In this document: positions 36,101 through 50,800 of the stretch, one piece after another
How positions within the stretch are numbered: position 1 is the stretch's first letter
Layout of the letters: each line of letters begins with the position of its first letter
Source of the DNA: Caprimulgus europaeus
Lineage: Eukaryota; Chordata; Aves; Caprimulgiformes; Caprimulgidae
Length of the DNA stretch: 64,000 nucleotides
Assembly (NCBI GenBank): GCA_907165065.1
Contig: OU015538.1
Coordinates: forward strand, 16,693,165-16,757,164
Direction of reading: 5' to 3'
Notes under the pieces: model-generated
The model's input: only the letters and a program-made list of their open reading frames with translations
Database searches by the model: none
What the model was told of the DNA's origin: nothing
Position numbers and translations under genes: made by a program

Positions 36101-39100
36101 AACAAAAGGTATGTCTCCATTACAGAGAAGTGGAGATGGATGGATGGAGAAATATATAGAGTTATTTTTTCTTCAGTATGAAAACCAGTCAATAACAGGT
36201 TTTCAAACTGGTGTTTGTCCATTTTAAATGTCTGAAGTGAAGAACTAAATCTTATTTCATGTTTAAACTTGGTTCTTGTTCTGCCTTTGAGCTCAAAGGT
36301 TGATTATGGGTATAGATTTTGTCCTTTTGTCCTTCCTCAACTGGAAACACTTGCTGTAAAGGATTCTTACAAGTCTGAGGTATTCCAGTCATTCTGTTTT
36401 TCCAGAAGCTGCAGAAAGGACAGTGTGTCATTACTACTTGCTGTGGAACAAGTGTTTTCATCTGGTAGCTCAGTGGAAACTAGCAACTGATGATCTTGCA
36501 CAGGTGTAGATTTTTTAGGTTATGTGACAAAAAAATGCAGCCTGGTGTGAAAAGTCAGCTGCTAAATTTATGAAACACTTACTGATATCCCCAAGGGTCT
36601 TCTGAAGCTGTTAGTGCTGAAGGCTATCAAGGATACTCAAAATAACGTTTTACTAGAAATTGAAATTTCTCTGGCTCTGTAGCAGCAAGTAGAAGTTAAA
36701 AACAGGGACCACATAGAGCAAATTCATTGCTACTACAGCATGTAATATTGTACTGAGGGAGTGAATTATCTTTAAAAAATGTGAGTAGAATATTGTTGAT
36801 TTCTAAGGAAGCCTTTTAAAGAAAGGATACTGATGGGGGAGCGATAGTTCTGTGAGGTAATATTATTTCTTTTTACTGTGTAACAATTGACACATGATTT
36901 CAAGTAAACAATTAAGTGAGTATAGCGAATCATTTCAACTCTACATAATCTATGCTGTTTGTCAGAACAATCCTTACTGCTCCCAGTCGTCTTTTCTTCC
37001 ACCAATTGCCATCCTAACATCTCCTGCTGGAATCTGTTGTCTTTCTCCAGTCCCAGCTGTTAAACCCATGCTGCTCCATGGATGGGAGTGAGCCACCCAC
37101 ATAGCTTTGTGTGCTCAAAGTGGAGAGCAGTGGTGGTGGTGGAAGAGGACAGCCTGTAGTAGCCATCTCTCTTCCTTTTTTCTTTGTTTTTTTTCCTTTG
37201 GTTTTCCCCTGGAAATCTTGAAAGTTAAATTGCCATGGAATATAGGTATGACCAAACCAGTATGTATCTTGTGAACTAGCATGTGTAAACTCTGAAATGA
37301 AATGCAGTGGAGGAAAGTTACTGCTGCCATGTATTCCCAAACGTGGTTGCACTGAAATTGTAAAATGCTTGTGAGAGATCTTTCTTTTTCCTGGCATCTT
37401 CTTAACAAAAGTACCTTTTTGTTTGATTGGTTTATGATATGGATAGTCTTGATAAAGACTTCTTGTTAATTTTCTTTTAATTTGTTGTTACTGTTGTTAT
37501 TGGAAAAAATAAATTGATGCAAAAACATCTGAAAGATTGCCAGCATTTTCTAAATGCTCATGGCTGGTAATTCCTAGGCAGTATATTTGTGGAATTTTTA
37601 ATAACCAATGTTGTGGCTTGTATGACTTCAAGGATTAACATTGTACAAAAAAAGCTGTGAAGCTGGACAATTACCAGAGCATTTTATGACTCTGCCAATC
37701 AGCAAGTAATTAAAAAAAAAAAAGTTGGTGGACTTGCTTCAAGGGAATAACAAGGCTGACAAGACTGCTTTGTTTGCTTTCAGCAAGGTAATTTGCTAAC
37801 AAAATGGTGAGTGTCAGACCTTTGATTCTTCTTTTGACCTTTATATAGAAGATTGAGAGAATCAAAATAAATCTCAGAACAGCAGTTATAAGAGGGGAAA
37901 AAAAAAGTAGATAGTTCATATGGGCCAATAGGCCAAATGCTGAAAGTAGCAATGATTACTGGGAAGAGAAATGAAAAAAAAACAATGAACATGCTTTGGG
38001 AATTCTGGAAATGGTATTGGTAGAATAATTCCTGCTGGCCAGACCTGATCAGCTTTTTGAATAAGGTAAGAAAAATGAGTGATGAAACTTACTGAGTCAT
38101 TCTAAATAAATAGTTCACAGTGAATAATGTTTTCAGTGAAACTAATTTTTTTTCTTGAAAATGTTTAATGGCATATTACAGTTACCTCTAATGTATTTAT
38201 TTTAAATGTTTAGAAGAATATTGAAGAATGATTTTTAGATTATAAATTGCTCATCAATATTTAATACTAAGAATTCACATACCAGTAGTGTGGCACTGTA
38301 CAATCTGCATAACAAAACTCCTGAGTTACCTACTATAGCAAAAATAAAAATTAGTGATAGTATTGAGAAACCAAAAAACCCCCTGAAAAACCCAAAACAA
38401 CCAAAAACTCAAACCAACAAACGTCAAACCACAAAAAAAACCCAACCAACCAAACAAAACCATTTCCATCAGCATTCCAGATGTAGACAGTAGATCAGCC
38501 AGATTAAAATCTTTTTAATGAACATGTAAAATTCACCCCATTGGTGAAATGATAGTGAAATGTTTTATCACTCAACCTGTAAAGCAGCCTGTATCTGGAA
38601 GATAGATTGAATCTTTTTTTCCCCTCTCTTTTTCTGTTATGTGTCCGTATTCTTGTTTCCACGCTTAGAGGCACAGTATCTTTTGGATGATTATAAAGAT
38701 GTCTGTTTATTAATTCACTGAAAAGCTACTGTTTAAATATAAACATCCTGATGTGAATCTAATAGTTATAATCTTAGGCTTTGCACACACAGAACTGCTG
38801 CTTAATGCTCCAGTCCTTCCTTGTGCTGCTGCAGTGCTCCAGGAGAGAAACAAAGTGGTGCTTTAAATAATGCACAAATGTTTTTACTGACACTATTCAG
38901 AATTATTCTAGGTAAATGTCAAGTGATTGTCATCTCTTGCACATGTCGTTCTGCAGCGAGTCAGATTTACTTGAAGAAAGCTTAGATGAGTAAATCAACT
39001 GAGTAGAATACAATAAAATGTTTTGGAATTGAATGTCTTACTACTTATCTTTCTCACTTGTTTGTTTCTTTGTTAGCATCGTCTATGTCTTCTCATATCA

Positions 39101-41356
39101 AAACAATCATATTAATGCCAGTTTGTAATCAATAATGATTTCAGTACTTGATAGGCACTGATGTGCTGTGGCACCAAACACTGTGTTGTGTTAGGATTAC
39201 CAGGCAGTAGTTGGTGTCAATGGCTGTAGCACTGAGAATAGGAACAGGTAGTGATTTTGGTTGTGGGTTTGTGTTTGTGGTTTTTGTTGTTGATGTTCTT
39301 TTTGTTTGTTTGTAAGACACACAGTGGTAGTCATAGCTGTGTCACTGCAGGTGACATTAAAAGCTGTGGCTATGGCAAGCTGTGTGCTGATGAGGATCTT
39401 CTTCCATGGCGGGGGTAGTACTACAGGTGCTGGCAGTTTGGCAGTTGCCCTGTCAGACAACTTGTAGAGCCAAGAGCTTTATTTGTAATTGGAAAATATA
39501 TAGTGCAGCTAAACCCTTCATAAGCCACATATCCTTATAAATTATAATAACAAAGAGCATGAAGGAATTAATAATAATGAATGCACATGTGCCATTAAAC
39601 ATAAAATAGCTGCTCTGTCCTTGGACTTCTTGTTTGAGCTTTGCTGTGCTAATAAACAGATTATATGTAGTTTTGACCTTACAAAGAATGCTTTAAGTCA
39701 GACCAAATCAGCTCCTGCTGCAGCCAGTCCAATGATGACTTAAAGCTCTGTACAATACTGAGGAAATACCTGATTTTTAACAAGTGTGGCAGAGTGACAG
39801 GGGTTGTTTTGTGCTTCTGTGAATACAACTATAAGTGATTTTGCCTTCCAGCTTTTTCTTGCACCTCCATAGACATGGATTAAGGGATTTGTCTAATAAC
39901 ACTCTTCTGAGTTTGAGCTCAAAACTGAATAATTACTGTAGAAAATACCGAATTCTGACAGTTTTTACTTTCACGTGGGTCAGTGATCTAAAAGTGTGTT
40001 TGTTGGATATCCATTGTTGAAGAGAGTATTAGAAATTTTGTAGCATGATGTTCTTACCATGTGTGACATTATTCACCTTCAACCACAGATTCAGTAAGCA
40101 TTTTACCTTGATTTCTATTTATTTAACAATTTTTAATCAAAGTCCTGACTTTCACTGAACCTCTTGAGTTTGAGGTGGATAATATAGGCAAGTTGCAAAT
40201 TTGTATACCTTCCCCCACTCGGTTCCTGTCAGAAGCGTAAGGTATATTTGCATAAAGAAAATATTGAAATAATATAAGATCAATAGTTTGCTGTCCTTTA
40301 TGAAGTTGAGGGAAGAAGGAAAAAGAAGTCCATCATATGCCAGAATAAAAATATAGCTATCCTAAACAGCTTGGGGAAGGGAGGAGGATGGTCTTACTGG
40401 ATAGCAATGCTGTGGGAATAGCTGCCAAAATATATTGATTGTTTCTGTACAGCCGCTTCGAAGGATTTCTACTCCACAAAATAGATGACAACTGTTCATC
40501 AATCTTAACGAATTAAAATGACAACTAAAAGTTTTAGGAGTTGGTGATTTATGCTTTAAAATTATACCCAAATTAGTCATCTGCATTTCTACATAATAGA
40601 AGGACATTTAAAAACAAAACAAAAAGGTGTAACCTCCTTTCTTTAAGGAAATATCGGCTTATTCAGTTTTATCTCATCAGCTTTACTTTATTCAGTTTTG
40701 TGATTTTGGAAATGTTACTGCATTTAACATTTGCTAATTTATCACTTGTTCATCTCTTGTGGTTTTTCTGAGCATCAAAGTTTAGCTGCACTTTAAACTG
40801 TTGAGTTAATAAGTGGTAAATTGATATGTTTTGTACTGGTTTGCAGTAATTAAAATGAATTAATTGAGCTGCTCTAGTGTATGTGCTAAGTATGATAGTA
40901 TAGTAGTACTTAATAGCTTTACCACTCAGTTTTCATGGTTCTACAGCTGTAATTGGACTTTTACAAACATAGTTAAAGTATTTCTTTTAATTATTTTTTT
41001 TTTCTTTAAATAGCCTAACGTTTTAACAACATTTTTGGTTGAGTACAATTTCTCCTGCTACCTGGCACTCATTAGTGGTACACAAGCAAGAAGTACATAT
41101 GTATATGCTTTACACATATGAAATCACTGCTTTTTGCTTGTGAAAGAGCAGTGTCATACATGCATTTTTGGTATTAATGTAAGTAAGTGTGGTCACAGTG
41201 TGCTCTCTATTTCCTTGAGTGACTCCTTCACTTGCAGCTTTTCGAATAGGAATTCTTTCCACTTGGTAGTCATTCTTCTACTAATACATCCTGGTATGAA
41301 TCTGGCTTTCTTCACTGCAAGGGCACTGATGACTTACGTTCAAATTGTCTACTAGG
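33126..41356. other. AT-rich non-coding DNA
   Basis: No convincing exon or RNA gene recognised. It contains a weak CTCF-like motif (34576-34589) and an A/C-rich low-complexity tract (38371-38462). The 88-codon open frame at 33878-34144 and those at 36-37.4 kb have no recognisable protein content. Confidence 0.5.
38371..38462. repeat. A/C-rich low-complexity tract
   Basis: Irregular CCAAAAA, CCCAAAACAA and CCAACCAAAC runs with almost no G or T on the plus strand. No clean repeat unit is present. The short plus-strand open frame rich in Lys, Pro, Thr and Gln across it reflects composition only. Confidence 0.85.
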
Positions 41357-41830
41357 ACCATCAAGTCTCTTTAAAGCCATTCTTTAACCAGTCACTGCCT
41401 AGCCTATACTGCTCTGAGGGGTTATGTCATGCCAGGTGTAGGACTCTGTATTTGCCTTTTCTGAGTTTCATGAGGTTCTTGTCAGCCCATTTCTCCAGCC
41501 TGTCAACTTTCCTCTGAAGATCAGTTCTGCCTTCCAGTGTATTGGCCACTCCATGAATTTGTGAGTGTGCTCTATCCTGTTGTCTGGGTTCTTAACAAAG
41601 CTGTTGAACAGTTTCAGCCTGGGTGTTGATCCTGAGGGATGCCACTAGTCCTCAACTGGCAGTTGGACTTCTTACTGCTGATTACAACCCTTTGATTCTA
41701 CCAGTCTGGACCATTTTCCACCCCCATCGTACTGCACTTATCCAGTCCATATCTCACAAAATTGGCTATAGGGATATTGTGGGTAATTCTGTCTGAAGTC
41801 TTTCTGACATGCTGTTGTCAAAATGGAATG
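41357..41830 (-). pseudogene. Degenerate CR1 reverse-transcriptase fragment, antisense
   Basis: The reverse complement resembles the distal reverse-transcriptase region of CR1 ORF2 (jockey-type non-LTR retrotransposon). Short recognisable stretches are the CAGGCTGGAGAAATGGGC block (RLEKW-like), AACCTCATGAAACTC (NLMK-like) and AGAGTCCTACACCTGG (RVLHL-like), followed by a region matching the YRLG...WL segment. The part that should carry the FADD active-site motif is missing: the CACTCACAAATTCATGG segment jumps directly to the following conserved block. Frameshifts and stops are scattered throughout. It is an inactive ancient copy with approximate ends. It differs from the other CR1 pieces here in sampling the RT domain rather than the 3' tail. 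Confidence 0.82.
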
Positions 41831-44800
41831 ACAATATGATTCACTGTTTTCCAAAAATAATTATATTTTGAGGATAAATACTTAGAGTTTTAGAACATAG
41901 TTATTTTTACACAGAAAAGCAGCAAAAGTTTCTATGTAGAAAGCTTGGCTTTCTCAGCAAAGTTCATTTGTATAATTATATCTCTGTAAGGGGGAAAAAG
42001 TCTTTGAAGTCTCTGTGGGAATCAATCTCCATAAAACTTTAATAAGTATACCACCTTGCTGTTTTAATTGTGTGAAATCGAATGAGAAAATGCAGAATGT
42101 GTGGTAGCTCAACAAGTCCTAAGGTATATCTTCCTGTATTAGTGAACTTCCTGAAGCTGTTCATCAAATTTGGAAAGAAAAGGAAAAATGAAATGTTAAA
42201 TGTTTTTGAGGATCCAGCTGTGGTTTGAAAGCTGTTTCTGAACTTTTAAATTGAACATAAAAAATAAGCGGTGGGCAGGTTTTGGAACTGTTAAGCAGGG
42301 CAGTGATGTGATTATTGTTTTATGCCAAGGTATTTTCCAGATTTTAAGTAACAAGTGAAACAGCAGGAGACTTTAATGATATGGCCTAAAGTTTTTATCT
42401 TTCTCCTATGAGCTCAGGTAGTTGCAGTTAAGAAAATACATAGTGTTAATTTTTAAAATTAGTTCAATCAGTTGAAACTTTTTTTCTCAGAAATCAGTTC
42501 AAAAATGTTGATGGCATGTTAGTTTATTAAAATACTCAATTATGTAAAAAGAATGCTGCATAGTAAAGTGTGGTGAAGCTTATCTCCTTCACAGAAGATG
42601 GAAGTGTACCAAGGAGCGTGTAAAAGAATTTAGTAGGGCAGAGGGGGAAAAAGTGGGAAAATACAGATGTACCATTGGTCTAGTTAAGTGTAAGTAAGAG
42701 TTTGAGCCAATGTAACAATGAGCTGTTAATATTTAATCTTTTTCTCTAATTGATGCAAAAAGGAGTAGAGTCCTCGTGTCATTAGCATGTCTGTCTGCAA
42801 GTCAGCTCGTCATTGCAGTTGGACACTCAGTCTTCTGTTTCAGCATAGTCCTGCAGGCACAGCTCTAACTTTACATGGGGTTTCAAGTCTTGAAAAGAAT
42901 GTACCAAAGGTTCCTCATCTATTACAGGAATGTTCCTCAAAGATACTTAATTGCTGGGTGTGGAGGTTTCCAGAATATTTCTTAATATCGTACCTGGAAT
43001 TTATTTCCAAGAACAGCTGCTAATATGGTTTCAAGCCTTTGTCATGCATCAGTTTGTCTCTGTAATTCATTATTTCAGAAACTGTATTCCAAAACTGTGA
43101 TTTTAATATTAAGACATGTTATAAATAGAAGTGAACTACAATTTTGAAGATAAATTACTAAACAAAGATTTTGGGTTTATACTCTCACTGGGGATTTTAA
43201 AATTATTATTCTTTTTGGTTTTTATTCCTTTTTTCCTTCTAAATTCTGTTAGTGGTACACAATGTGAAAACTCACTAGATCACAATCCACATTTCTTTTT
43301 TTCCCCTTGAATATACCTTAGTGAAAATAAATCTCATTACATTAAACAACTGACAAATACAAACCATTCTAAAAGGAAGAGCATATTTAAGCATCAAATC
43401 TTTTTATATGCCTATCAATATGAGCCACATCTGTTAAAATGTATGAAGCACATCAAAAGCTTTCATTAGTGCTTCACATCTCATGGTATAATCCTTTTCT
43501 GATTAGTAAGATTAAATGCTCATTGTCAAATGCTGATGAAATAGAAATAATGCATTTCAAACCACAGAAGGTCACCTGAATGTAGTGAATTCCTCATCTG
43601 ATACTAAATCCGTGTCCATAGGGTATGAATTAATGGTTTCTCAACAGCTCACACCTCTTCAGGTGCATTCTAACCTTCTGCCTGTGCCATAGGTACTGCT
43701 GAAAAATGGTTGACAGTGCAGTTATTTCCAGTATGGAGCCCCCGTGCAAAACTCAGCAGCCTGCTCCTGCCCTGCTCAGACACTCAGCGTGCTGCTCCTC
43801 CTGACGTGCTGAAGGAAGGCTTTTAACTGGCGTGCTCTAGGGATGAAGTGAAATCTCAGCATTCATTTCAGTGTGTGTGTGTTAACGTTGCACGTCCTGT
43901 GTATTTATAAATACTAATTTCTCATTGGTAAATAATTTCTATTTTCTTATTAGAATTATCAGAACGCAAAGCCTTCTTTCTGAAAGGTTGCAGTAGTGGT
44001 GACTGGGCCCTTATTCTCATCAGTCTTACACATGTGAATTTAAAGCATATATCTCAAGAAAAAAACACTTTGTAGGGCTGATGTCTTCATTTGGAAAATA
44101 ATTTTAAAAATTTTGTGATAAACTACGATCGCAAAGATAATGGGCAACTCTCATCTTGCTGTTGAAGATGAAGCCAAAATTCACCTTACAAGGCTACAAA
44201 ATGTTACTTGGGACAGGACTTGGCATAATTTCCGAAAGAATGGCATTTACTGGAGCTTTGTTGAACTTGGCATAGGTCCTTCTGTATTGTGAATGATGGA
44301 TGGTCGAAGCATCCATCTGGTGCATGAGCTGGAGCACAGGATTATATGACCAGATGGTCCTAGTGGGAAGAGAAGAGGAATTTGACTAACTTTGTGTTTT
44401 CCACTGTTCAAGGGGTTCTTTAATTAGTACATAGTGTTTTCTCAGACATATATCCACTCCATTAAGTGCTAGTGGAAATCATACTGTTTCATAACATGGA
44501 ACTGAATCGCCAGTCTTTTTGCAAAGAGCAGTCAGAAGTGTTTCAGATCAATTCCTCAGCTCACTAGTTCTCTTTCAGGTCTATTGGAATCTCTAGAAAA
44601 GAAAATCAAAGACTTTCATGATGAGTTTCTCTACTGGTGTCTGCAGTTTCCTGGACTTTCAGTAAGATGGGGGTTTGTGGCTGGACTTTGAAGTGTCAAA
44701 AGTCTGTGACCCTTCTCTCAGCTTTCTTTAGTAGGAAGGAGAGGAGGTGAAACATTGATCTTGTTATAAAATTGACATTAGGCTCGACAACTTGAAGCTG

Positions 44801-47800
44801 CCCAAAAATGGATGTTTGTACTTGTTGGCTTGCAGTTCTAAAAGCTTCACTGCTTGCATAGCTTCACAGAGTATTCAGGTATGCTAAAATTCAGAATTGT
44901 CAATGTCACCCTTCCCGTAGACCATGGTAACAGCATTTCCCTTAATTGTTGCAAAATCGGTGCATTTCTTCGTGTGATAGATGTCATTTTGTATTTGAAA
45001 CAGCTTTTCAGCCAAGCTTATGGGAAATTTAGGATTCTTTGAACAAAGGCTGATGAGTAAACTGAAAAAGGGAAATGAAAATATGCAAGGAAATGTAGAA
45101 AACTCTTCCTGTGGATCTGAAAAATTACTTGCAATAAAATTCTTAGTATTACTTTCATCATAGCATGGGCCTGAATAACTAACGTAGAAAGACAGAATGC
45201 AGTGTTCTTGGACATGAGATGCATTGTTTCCTTTAAGTAATTCTTGGAGGAAGGTCTGTCTTAGTGTGATCTCTGTGCTGTTATTCTTTTTCCTCTGTGA
45301 TAGTTAAATTTGGGTGCTTTTAAGAAAGGTTTCAGTGGGAAGTTATGAAACTTCTGGTAGGCTTGAGAACATAAAATGTGTTTTGACCTTTTACGGTGTT
45401 TTGCAGACATATTGTGCAGATCACTCTTAAGCCTTCTGCCTGATGGTGAAGGAAAACAGCCCTTGCTCTGATGTGATGATTAATTTAAGAACTGCTTTTT
45501 CATTTGTGGTACCTTAAGAATATTTCCAGTTTTATTGCTGCAAACTTTTTAACATGTTCAATTAATAAAATTAAAACTCGGTTATCAACAAACTGTATTT
45601 TGGATGGCATGACACAGTTTAAAATACCATTAGCCATTAAATTACTTCAGATTAATTATCTTTTAGAATGGATTTGGGAACTGTTTCTGCTTTTTATTTT
45701 TTGTACTTAGTCTTCAAATAAAATAATAGCCGTCAGTAGCAAAAAAGCTAAATAAATACTGAGTAAATACCTTTGATGTACCTTAAATCAAAGAGATTAC
45801 TTTGAGCTAAAACTCTAACATCCCATGTACAATCTTTACATGAGGGCTTTATCCATTAAGTGCCACTTAATAGTAATTGAGTAATTTTCTTGGGATGTTC
45901 CTCAAATATGGCTGTGTTACTTATGGTGTCTCTTGATTGCTTTTGGTTATTATTATCAACAGATTTAATTATCACCTGTAATTTTCTCCTTTCTGGATGT
46001 TTATGGTTGCTTGGAAAAAGTTTAGAAAACTTTGTTTAGAGAAGATGGAGGTACACATAATCTGCAGTCCAATATTCAGATACCTTTGATCATCTGAACC
46101 TCAGGATGTCATTTTAAGTTGTTAATATGCACTAACTTGGATTTAGGAAAACAGATTTCAGTTTTCTGTTTTGATATGTCACACAGACAAGAAAGACTTT
46201 TAATAAAATATGTACCAGCATGTCAGGTAGACAACTGTATCCCTTCCAGTGTAATGCCATAAAGCTTGCTTTTAATTATTATTTTTTCTAGTTAGTGATC
46301 TTTATCATGTGAAAGGTCAGTCATTTGAATCTGTTTACCTCCTTGATCTTCCAGCTTTTACAAGTATTAAATTGAAATATCTAAAATAGAGCAGAATCAA
46401 TAATTTTCTGTCCTGAAAAATCAGAGAAAAGAAAGATTACACGTATTGCTCCAACTTTTCAAAAGCTCATTGACAGGAAGCAGATAAAACAAGGAGGACG
46501 TGAACAAGTCCTGCTTTAGTACATGAAAAGTGTCTTTGAAACTATGTTTTGAAGTGAGAAGGCTTCTAATGACTAATGTGTACAGCTTTGACATACGCCT
46601 GAGTGTACTAAGAACTGAGTGGACTAATGCATTTTGCCATGTATATGTCTTAGCTAGAAATAAATTTACTGTGTAAGGTTACAACAATGAATTTCTTGAC
46701 TGCTTATCCCGCACACTGGACTTTAATGCATAGTAATTTGTGAAAGGTTTCTAAAATAATTTAGAAGAACAAAATTGGGCTTTTGTTTTGGTATGTGAAA
46801 ATCAGAAATGATCAAAGGTTTTGGCCAGTAAAAAGTCTGGAGACAATACCATAAAAATGACATCCATCTGCTGTCTGGGATATGAGAGCACGTGATACTA
46901 CACTGCAGCATGATACAGACAAAGGTGGCACAGGCTTTCCTATTGATCTTGCAGACAAACTGATAAGATAAAGCAAAAATAGAAGAGTTGCATTAGGAGA
47001 TGGAAGATAAATTTGGTACCTGTTCGGTCTGTTTTCTGAAAATGGAGCTGAAATTTCACTTTGGTTCCAAGAGGCCAGATGAGAGTATGTCAGTAGTTAC
47101 TTTTCTGTCTTGATGTTGAGTTCTGAGGGCCTTGTGAATAAAGAAGGGCAAAGCTGTTAACCAGCACAGAATAACTATTGTAGTCCTTTGTAAACAAATT
47201 TCTAGTAGATTTCTGAAATACCACTTAAGAAACTGTCTTCATGGATGATTTTGAAAAAAATATGGTATTTATAGAGAAATCAGTTTAGTAAATTAGTTAA
47301 GTAAATCTACTGAATTAGCTCTGTACTATTTAATGTTTCATTGGAGAGACTGGGAAGAAAGTAAATCACAGAATGTAAGAAATGGAAAAACTGGTGAAGA
47401 ATGTGGGATGAGAATAAGGGAAGACAAACTGTTTACTTGTGTAAAGGACTTTGTCATGTGGAAAAGGTTGATGAAAATGGAAGGCAGTGTTGTCCTGGAG
47501 ACAAGGTAAATTTGGAAAAGATAATGCGGTCTGTATGTATGCAAAAGGCAAATGTTATTTCTGTTGTTTTGACTGTTGGTTGCTATGGTAATAAAAGGGA
47601 TTGACCAGTAAGTTGAAATTCAGAAGCTTTAATATCTAGCTGTTTATTAATCTGTACACTGTAAGAAGATTTCAGAACAGCAGGGACATCTATTTTGTTA
47701 ATACTTGTCAATTTTCTGTGTGTTTTATCCTCTTTAGCCATGTTTTCATACCCCTAGAATGTTTATAACATCTTTTTCCTACTGTCTGTTTTACTTTGGT

Positions 47801-50800
47801 TTCCAATCTTTTTTTTTTCCCAGATGTACAAGTTGTTTTATTTTCCCCTTAACATGAAAGATGTTTCAATTCGAACTACTTTGAAAAGTTAACACAGTGT
47901 TAGTGAAGTTTGTCTTTTTAAAATGTAGAAAGACTGTACAAGACTAAATTATAGACACATCTTTCATGGGTGGCTTTGAGGGCTTCATTAAGATGAGAAG
48001 GTGAAAAATTACTTATACAGAGCTATGTACTATTAGTAAAGAAAGACTAGATGAGATAAGTCTATTTATTTAACTTACTTGTGATTTTTGGAGTGATTTC
48101 TAAAATACACATATTTAAGAGAGACTTACCTGAGCTTATAAGTTAAAATAGATTATGTTGATACAGTGCAGCTACTTCAGTGTATTATACTGCTGTCATG
48201 TGTTGTACCTCTGCAGCTTAAAAGCAGTGACATTTCATATAGATCATAGAATTACTCCATGTCAAATTTAGAATTAAGGCCCATGTGTCTTGTGAACCCT
48301 GCAAAAGTAAAATGTAATTCTGACTTTAGTTGGGAAGGTATGCACGTGTGTTTCTCAAACAACCTATCTTCTATGCAATATCTGTTTCTTTCTCTCAAAG
48401 TCAGGGTGAACATCATAGCCTTAATTTAATCCTAAAGGCCAGACCTTCAAAAAGATGTCAAAAATGAAGGTCAAAAGTTTGTAGACTAAATTGAAATTTT
48501 GAAAGGATATCATATTTTGGGCTCACTTTATTCACTTTCTATTTTTTTTAACTCCTTAATTTATTTTTACATGATGCTTTCAGACTTTTCTTTGTTAACA
48601 TAAGAGCTGAAGCTATTGTATATGGGTTTTTTAAAATCCAATCTTCTGATAACTGGAAGAGGACTTTAAGAGGACCAGAGAAATCCCATGGGTCAATCTA
48701 AGTGGCAGTGTTTCATGCAACTGGTAGAAGATAATGCCTGTGTTCCATAAGCCTTCTGTAGTTGCTTTTCTCTCTCTTTTTTTTTTAAGTAGCCCTAAAC
48801 AGGTTGATAGAATTGTAGAAAGGCAATTCAAATATTGATGCACATATGCATTTCATCTACATTTCATATCTTGTCATGTATGTTTTTATTTTCAGAATGC
48901 TGAAGTTGAAAGTGGATACTTCTCTATTCCTAGGTATTTTGTTTTAGTGTTGCAGTTTCTGTTTGTTTGTTTGTTTTAAAGAGCATTATGATTACTTGTT
49001 GGTAATCATCTCCTGATGATGTGTTGTTAAATTTGGGTATCTATAAACATTTTAGTGTGTCAACAACACTCAGCTGCTGATAAGCTACCTGTGAACAAAG
49101 AAAAAAATAGGTCTGTCTAAAGTCAATCCTTTTGTGGTATTACCTCTTTCTAACTCTGCAACTGCTAGCAGCTATTGCAGTTTGTGACTCTGAGACAAGC
49201 TGTTAACGCAGCCTTTGTCATTTCAGTTTTTCACACTTTTTTCTTTGTAACAGTCTTTGCCATTTCAATTTTTCACACATTTGTGTGTGTGCTTGTCTTT
49301 ATCTGGTACAAGTGCTGTAACTGAAGACTCATGTTGGCAGGCATCTGCCATGGGCCACTCATTTGTAAGACTTGCAAGAACAGTTCAGAGAATATCCAGA
49401 TAATTTTAGCAGTAGCCTCTATTTCATGAGTTCCATTATTTTTGGCTCCTGGATTAGTGACATATGTGTACAGCGATGTGCTTTGAGTCTAAAAGCTTTG
49501 TCTGGAACTTTAGAGTGGGCACTTTAACTTCCGAATGGGAGGTATTGAAGCAGTTCAGCTTCTCATATTTGCTTATTACACAGTCCTGTGCTATTAGCAC
49601 TAAACATTTTACCTTATGGATAAGCATTTTTGCCAATATTTTAATTGAAATATTGACAGGTGGGTCAGAGGCAGTCAGAGGACTCAGATGTATGTTTTAC
49701 AACTCTTTTAATGTTTTTTCCTTGATTCTTAAAGTAAGTGCAGTCAACTTCTGCCATTTTCTGTGGCCCTTGCTGGTCCTCTCTTTGTGCAAGCAGCTGC
49801 CCTCATTTGCCTCTTTCAGCAACCATCAGGCTTTGTCTTGGGCTGCTGCCTGGCTCCAGTAATGATAATAAATTCTTTACCGTTTTGGATTCGGAAAATA
49901 AGTTCTTCGGTCATTGGGCAAGAGTTGAGATGGAACAAATGGCTAATACAAATGGCTTAATATTTAATTTTTATTCCAGTGGTTTTACTTTGAAGCCATA
50001 TATGATGGTGTTGAATAATTAATCTTTCTCTGTATCGTCAAGTATTTTTTGCATAGAAGACATGGTATATTGGAATTCATGAGGAACTGTTTCAGTTCAG
50101 CCCCTCTGGAGACCTCTGTGAGAGCTGCTGAAAGCTGAAGTATGACACAGTGAAACAGTAATCAGCAGGTTATCAGTATAAATGTTCTTGGTCAGTTTGG
50201 GAAGGAGCAGTTCTAGTTGAATCAAGACTTGGAAGGCAGGCCACGCAAGAGTCACTGAACAATACGGGCATTAGGCCTATGCTTGTTTGGGGAAAACAGG
50301 AATAAACAAATAAAAGGACAGGAGAAGCCTAGCTGGGTCCTTGCAACTCTGGAACTTGGAGATAATGTAAACCAAATGAATTCTGAAAGTTCATCTGATG
50401 TTTGCTGTGTAAGAGAAATTTAAAGTAGTCTCATCATGCATGCAAGCTGTACATGTTCTATTATATTTCTACATTCTCTTAAGCAGGTTGTTGGCTTTTT
50501 TATTTTTAGAAAAAAAACACTTGAAGGTAAGATGACTAAATGCTGGTAATGAGTTGTTTCAAATTGGTGGTCTGGTTCCAACCTGAGCATAGTAGTTGAA
50601 CTTTGAAAGAGGTGAGGGGGATTTAGGACAGGGCACAGGTGAAATCATCCCTATGGTCTTGATATAATGTTGAGTTTTGAATGTAAAAGATTTATTTTAC
50701 TGGGTCATTTAATTTCAAAAGCTTTCTGCTGTGTCTCCAAAGTTAATTATACTACAGAAAGGTACTCAGTGGGTGGGTGTGGGTGCCAAGAAAAATTCCC

